A stretch of DNA of 7,700 bases. Source: Bryobacterales bacterium (lineage in GTDB: Bacteria > Acidobacteriota > Terriglobia > Bryobacterales > Bryobacteraceae). Under the pieces are notes generated by a model, which searched no databases, was not told where the DNA came from, and was given only the letters and a program-made list of their open reading frames with translations. A program made the position numbers and the translations under genes. How positions within the stretch are numbered: the first letter of the stretch is position 1; each line of letters starts with the position of its first letter. This document shows, piece by piece, positions 4,763 through 7,700 of this stretch. The stretch lies in contig JALOKO010000169.1 in NCBI GenBank assembly GCA_025456495.1, positions 1 to 7,700 on the forward strand. The letters are read 5' to 3'.

Positions 4763-6088
4763 ATGCGAACGTACACACTGCAATCCCACCCAGGCTGGAT
4801 GTTTGTGCTCTTTCCCGGGGTCGTGATGTCGCTGGGCTGGGCCTTTCGCGGATTCATTGGCGGAGGTCCGCTGGGCGCGATGATCCCTGGAGCGCTGGTG
4901 GCGCTGGCGCTGCTGTGGCTACTGGGGCGTCGCGATGCCGGATGCGGCATGGTGGCTGCCTTTGGCGCCGTAGGCATTGGCTTCGGAGGCCAGATGACCT
5001 ACGGCCAAACCGTTGGCCTGGCTTCGGATTGGAACACCATGGGCTGGGGACTGCTGGGTTTGACCGTGAAAGGCGCTGTATGGGGATTGCTGGGCGGAGC
5101 CGTGCTTGGGCTGGCCTTGACGCCTTCCCGCGCACGGCCCAGCCGCATGTTGGCTGGGCTCGCGGCCATGGTGCTGGCCACCTGGGCGGGTTGGGCAACC
5201 GTGAATTCACCGAAGTGGATCTACTTTTCGAACCCACTGGACCGTCCGCGCGAAGAGGTGTGGGCGGGTCTGCTGCTGGGTGCGGTGGCGCTGCTGCTGT
5301 GGTTTGCGACGCGCCCACGGAACCGGGCCGTCTGGCGCTTCGCCGGGTACGGCTGCATCGGTGGCGGATTGGGGTTCGGGCTGGGCGGCGCGCTGTTGGC
5401 GATGGGGCGCAACTCCACGCTGGACCCCCAATTCTGGCCCTGGTGGAAAGGGATGGAGTATACCTTCGGTCTGCTTTTCGGGCTCGCCATTGGGCTGGCC
5501 GCCTGGCAGGAGCGCCATGCCTTGCGCGCGCACAACGGCTCCCATGTGTCTGAACGCGCCTATCAGCAGGCCTTCCGCGGTTGGTGGTTGCTGGCATGGG
5601 TGCTGCTGCTGACGGCGGGCGCGATCAGTTTCGAATACTTCGTCAGCTTCCGCTTCAACTACACCGTGCTGGGGGCGATACTGCTGTTCGTGGCCTTGTA
5701 CGTGAATGCGCTCGCCTGGCACATCGCCGTAACGCTCACCAGTTTCGCCTTCCTGCTGGACCTGGCTGAAGGCGTGGGCGGGGACTGGAAACTGGCTCCG
5801 TTGTGGCTGGCGGTGTTGGGGGCGGCGCTGCTGACAGCCCTGCTGTGGAGGGAACTGGAAAGCCTGCGCGCGCAACCCGCCGCGGCGCCTCAACGCGCCT
5901 TCTACCTGCTACTGTGGGCATCCTTTGCGGTGACATCCGTGAAGACGCTGCTGCAGGTTTGGGTGCGTCCGCACGTGCCGGTGGAGTACGCGATGTTCGT
6001 CGTGGCGATGGCCGGAACGCACTGGCTGGCCGGGCGCTTGGAGGCAAGCCAACCCACCCGCGCGGGCGAGGCCGGATATACTGGCTAG
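4763..6088 (+). CDS. Glycine-rich polytopic membrane protein, function unknown
   Basis: A 441-residue inner-membrane protein with roughly 11-13 hydrophobic segments (about 12-28, 38-55, 60-78, 94-119, 127-147, 167-183, 193-213, 232-249, 273-290, 300-318, 320-335, 344-362, 380-397, 407-424). Gly-rich intramembrane motifs stand out: FRGFIGGGPLGAMIPGA (28-44), GIGFGG (71-76) and GLGFGLGG (202-209). Residues 43-118 and 173-247 align as an internal repeat: each begins with a GALVALALLW-like helix, then the Gly-rich motif, then KG...GLLxGxxxGLA. No transporter or enzyme motif was recognised. I have a general impression of similar proteins in Acidobacteriota, Planctomycetes and Verrucomicrobia, unchecked. 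The ATG at 4763 was chosen because GGGGA lies five bases upstream and the hydrophobic region follows. In-frame alternatives are ATG 4751 and TTG 4730. The flavoprotein gene starts two bases after its stop, suggesting one transcript and coupled translation. Confidence 0.82.
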   Translation: MRTYTLQSHPGWMFVLFPGVVMSLGWAFRGFIGGGPLGAMIPGALVALALLWLLGRRDAGCGMVAAFGAVGIGFGGQMTYGQTVGLASDWNTMGWGLLGLTVKGAVWGLLGGAVLGLALTPSRARPSRMLAGLAAMVLATWAGWATVNSPKWIYFSNPLDRPREEVWAGLLLGAVALLLWFATRPRNRAVWRFAGYGCIGGGLGFGLGGALLAMGRNSTLDPQFWPWWKGMEYTFGLLFGLAIGLAAWQERHALRAHNGSHVSERAYQQAFRGWWLLAWVLLLTAGAISFEYFVSFRFNYTVLGAILLFVALYVNALAWHIAVTLTSFAFLLDLAEGVGGDWKLAPLWLAVLGAALLTALLWRELESLRAQPAAAPQRAFYLLLWASFAVTSVKTLLQVWVRPHVPVEYAMFVVAMAGTHWLAGRLEASQPTRAGEAGYTG

Positions 6089-6090
6089 CG

Positions 6091-7700
6091 ATGCCAGCAA
6101 GCCAATCTATCCCTTCCATGAGCCGCCGCGACAGCCTGCGGTGGATGCTCTCTCCCGTCCTGGCCAGCATGGCCGTGCAGCGCGCGGCGGCGCAACAGCG
6201 CATGGCTGAGATTGTGATCTACGGCGCCACCTCCGCCGGCCTGGCCGCCGCCATCCAGGCCCGGCGCATGGGCAAGACCGTGCTGGTGCTGGACCCCGGC
6301 ACCCACATTGGCGGCCTCACCACCGGGGGACTGAGTTGGACCGACATCGGCAACAAACAGGTGGTGGGCGGGATCGCCCGCGAGTTCTACCAGCGCATCA
6401 AGGCCAAGTACCAGCCCGCCAGCATGTGGAAGTGGGAATCCCGCGCGGATTACTACACCAAGAAGCGCTCCGCCAATCGGGAAGGCGAGGACGCGATGTG
6501 GACCTTTGAGCCCAAGGTGGCCATGGATGTCTACCGCGACCTGATGCGTGAGCACGGCATCGAAGTGCAGTTGCGGCAGCGGCTGGACCTGCGTCCCGGT
6601 CGCGGCGTGCGGATGCGCGGACCGTGGATTGAAGCCATTCGCATGGAGGACGGCGCTGAGTACATCGGCGGCATGTTCATCGACGCCACCTACGAGGGCG
6701 ACCTGATGGCCAAAGCAGGCGTAAAGTACACCTATGGCCGGGAATCGAACGCCCAATATGGCGAGACGCTGAACGGCGTGCAGGTGGCCAACTCCACCAA
6801 GCACCAATTCCCCCCCGCCTGCAAGGTGTCGCCCTACGTGCAGGCTGGCAACCGAAACAGCGGCCTGCTGCCCATCATCAATCCCGATGGTCCAGGTGAG
6901 GATGGCGCTGGCGACCACCGGATCCAGACCTATTGCTTCCGGCTGTGCATGAGCAGCGCCAAGGGCAATCAACTGCCGGTGGAGAAGCCTCAAGGCTACG
7001 ACCCGCTGGATCATGAACTCCTGCTGCGCTATGCCGAAAGTGGCCACTATCATCCGCCGGAAAGCAAATGGGACCCCATCCCGAATGCCAAAACCGATAC
7101 CAATAATCATGGAGCAGTATCCACTGACTATATCGGCGCGAACTATCTCTATCCGGAAGGCAATTACGAGGCCCGCGAACAGATCATTCAGCGACATGAG
7201 ATCTACACCAAAGGCTATTTGTGGACCGTGCAGAATAGCCCCCGCGTGCCGGAGAAGATCCGCGCGTATTATCGGCAGTGGGGCTGGCCGAAGGATGAGT
7301 TTGTCGAAAACGGCGGCTTCCCCACACAGTTATATGTTCGGGAAGCACGAAGGATGGTTAGCGCGGTGGTGATGAGCCAGCATCATGTGCAGGCGCGGGA
7401 TGTGGCCAAGGACTCCGTGGGCATGGGCGCCTATGGCATGGATTCCCACAACCAGCAGCGTTACGTGGATGCCGAAGGCTTCGTGCGCAATGAAGGCGAC
7501 GTGCAGGTAGGCGGGTTCAAGCCCTATCCCATCAGTTATCAATCCATTGTCCCCACTCGCGGACAGGCGGATAATCTATTTGTGCCGGTGTGTTTATCAT
7601 CCACGCATATCGCATTCGGCTCTATTCGCATGGAGCCGGTATTCATGGTTCTGGGGCAATCCGCGGCAACCGCCGCGAGTATGGCGCTAGATGGCGGTCA
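6091..7700 (+). CDS. Tat-exported FAD-dependent oxidoreductase (FAD_oxidored/PF12831-like), C terminus cut by window edge
   Basis: An uninterrupted frame of 536 codons runs off the right edge. The N terminus has a twin-arginine motif S11-R-R-D-S-L-R17 and a hydrophobic stretch to about A34, implying export of a folded flavoprotein. Next comes the dinucleotide-binding fold IVIYGATSAGLAAA (41-54), with G45-A-T-S-A-G50 as the Gly-rich loop, acidic D68 ending strand 2, and HIGGLTTGGLSWTD (72-85). These are typical of the large, poorly characterised FAD_oxidored group that also includes proteins annotated as xanthan-lyase-like. DSVGMGAYGMDSHN (441-454) and STHIAFGSIRMEPVFMVLGQ (504-523) are late family signatures; the latter is the C-terminal FAD-contacting segment. 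Little of the catalytic body is therefore missing. No Shine-Dalgarno precedes ATG 6091, but the upstream stop is two bases away, fitting translational coupling. ATG 6118, just before the RR motif, is an alternative start. The substrate is unknown and the product is probably periplasmic. Confidence 0.9.
   Translation, partial: MPASQSIPSMSRRDSLRWMLSPVLASMAVQRAAAQQRMAEIVIYGATSAGLAAAIQARRMGKTVLVLDPGTHIGGLTTGGLSWTDIGNKQVVGGIAREFYQRIKAKYQPASMWKWESRADYYTKKRSANREGEDAMWTFEPKVAMDVYRDLMREHGIEVQLRQRLDLRPGRGVRMRGPWIEAIRMEDGAEYIGGMFIDATYEGDLMAKAGVKYTYGRESNAQYGETLNGVQVANSTKHQFPPACKVSPYVQAGNRNSGLLPIINPDGPGEDGAGDHRIQTYCFRLCMSSAKGNQLPVEKPQGYDPLDHELLLRYAESGHYHPPESKWDPIPNAKTDTNNHGAVSTDYIGANYLYPEGNYEAREQIIQRHEIYTKGYLWTVQNSPRVPEKIRAYYRQWGWPKDEFVENGGFPTQLYVREARRMVSAVVMSQHHVQARDVAKDSVGMGAYGMDSHNQQRYVDAEGFVRNEGDVQVGGFKPYPISYQSIVPTRGQADNLFVPVCLSSTHIAFGSIRMEPVFMVLGQSAATAASMALDGG

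Noticed and set aside
6085..7197. A 370-codon open frame on the minus strand antisense to the flavoprotein gene
   Set aside because: It is a shadow of the real plus-strand frame: low-complexity His/Gly/Ala translation, no motif, and the opposite strand carries clear FAD-binding signatures over the same bases.

Overview
The window looks like a chromosomal segment of a GC-rich, Gram-negative-type bacterium, most probably an Acidobacteriota member of the Solibacter/Bryobacter kind. This is inferred from remembered family resemblance: a secreted LolA-like protein of a type common in that phylum, a Tat-exported FAD oxidoreductase, a PhyH dioxygenase and a large glycine-rich membrane protein. No search could be run. 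Nothing points to a phage, plasmid, transposon or CRISPR array, and no integrase or transposase is visible.

Left end (1-965, minus strand): a translation operon. A near-consensus sigma70 promoter (TTGACC, 17 bp, TACAAT) precedes tRNA-Gly(TCC), tRNA-Thr(TGT), tRNA-Tyr(GTA) and tRNA-Thr(GGT), then the first 33 codons of tuf (EF-Tu). The same four tRNA species precede tufB in E. coli, but the order differs here. An intrinsic-terminator-like hairpin lies between the last tRNA and tuf.

1045-1860 (minus): a secreted LolA-like protein of 271 residues. 2082-2171 (plus): a lone tRNA-Ser(TGA), flanked on both sides by different short tandem repeats (15 bp upstream, 14 bp downstream). 2465-3562 (plus): a secreted 365-residue protein with scattered RTX-like Gly/Asp motifs.

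3563-3769: a convergent intergenic stretch ending in a 20-bp tandem repeat whose last unit supplies the stop codon of the next gene. 3770-4675 (minus): a phytanoyl-CoA dioxygenase-like Fe(II)/2-oxoglutarate oxygenase. Divergent from it, 4763-6088 (plus) encodes a multi-spanning membrane protein of unknown function with an apparent internal duplication. Two bases after its stop, a Tat-signal FAD-dependent oxidoreductase begins at 6091 and runs off the right edge. These last two genes look translationally coupled and are the most plausible functional pair in the window.

I see no convincing new defence or mobile system. The most interesting items are the membrane protein/flavoprotein pair, the internal duplication in the membrane protein, the number of unrelated short tandem repeats between genes, and the RNA-level structures in the tRNA-tuf operon.
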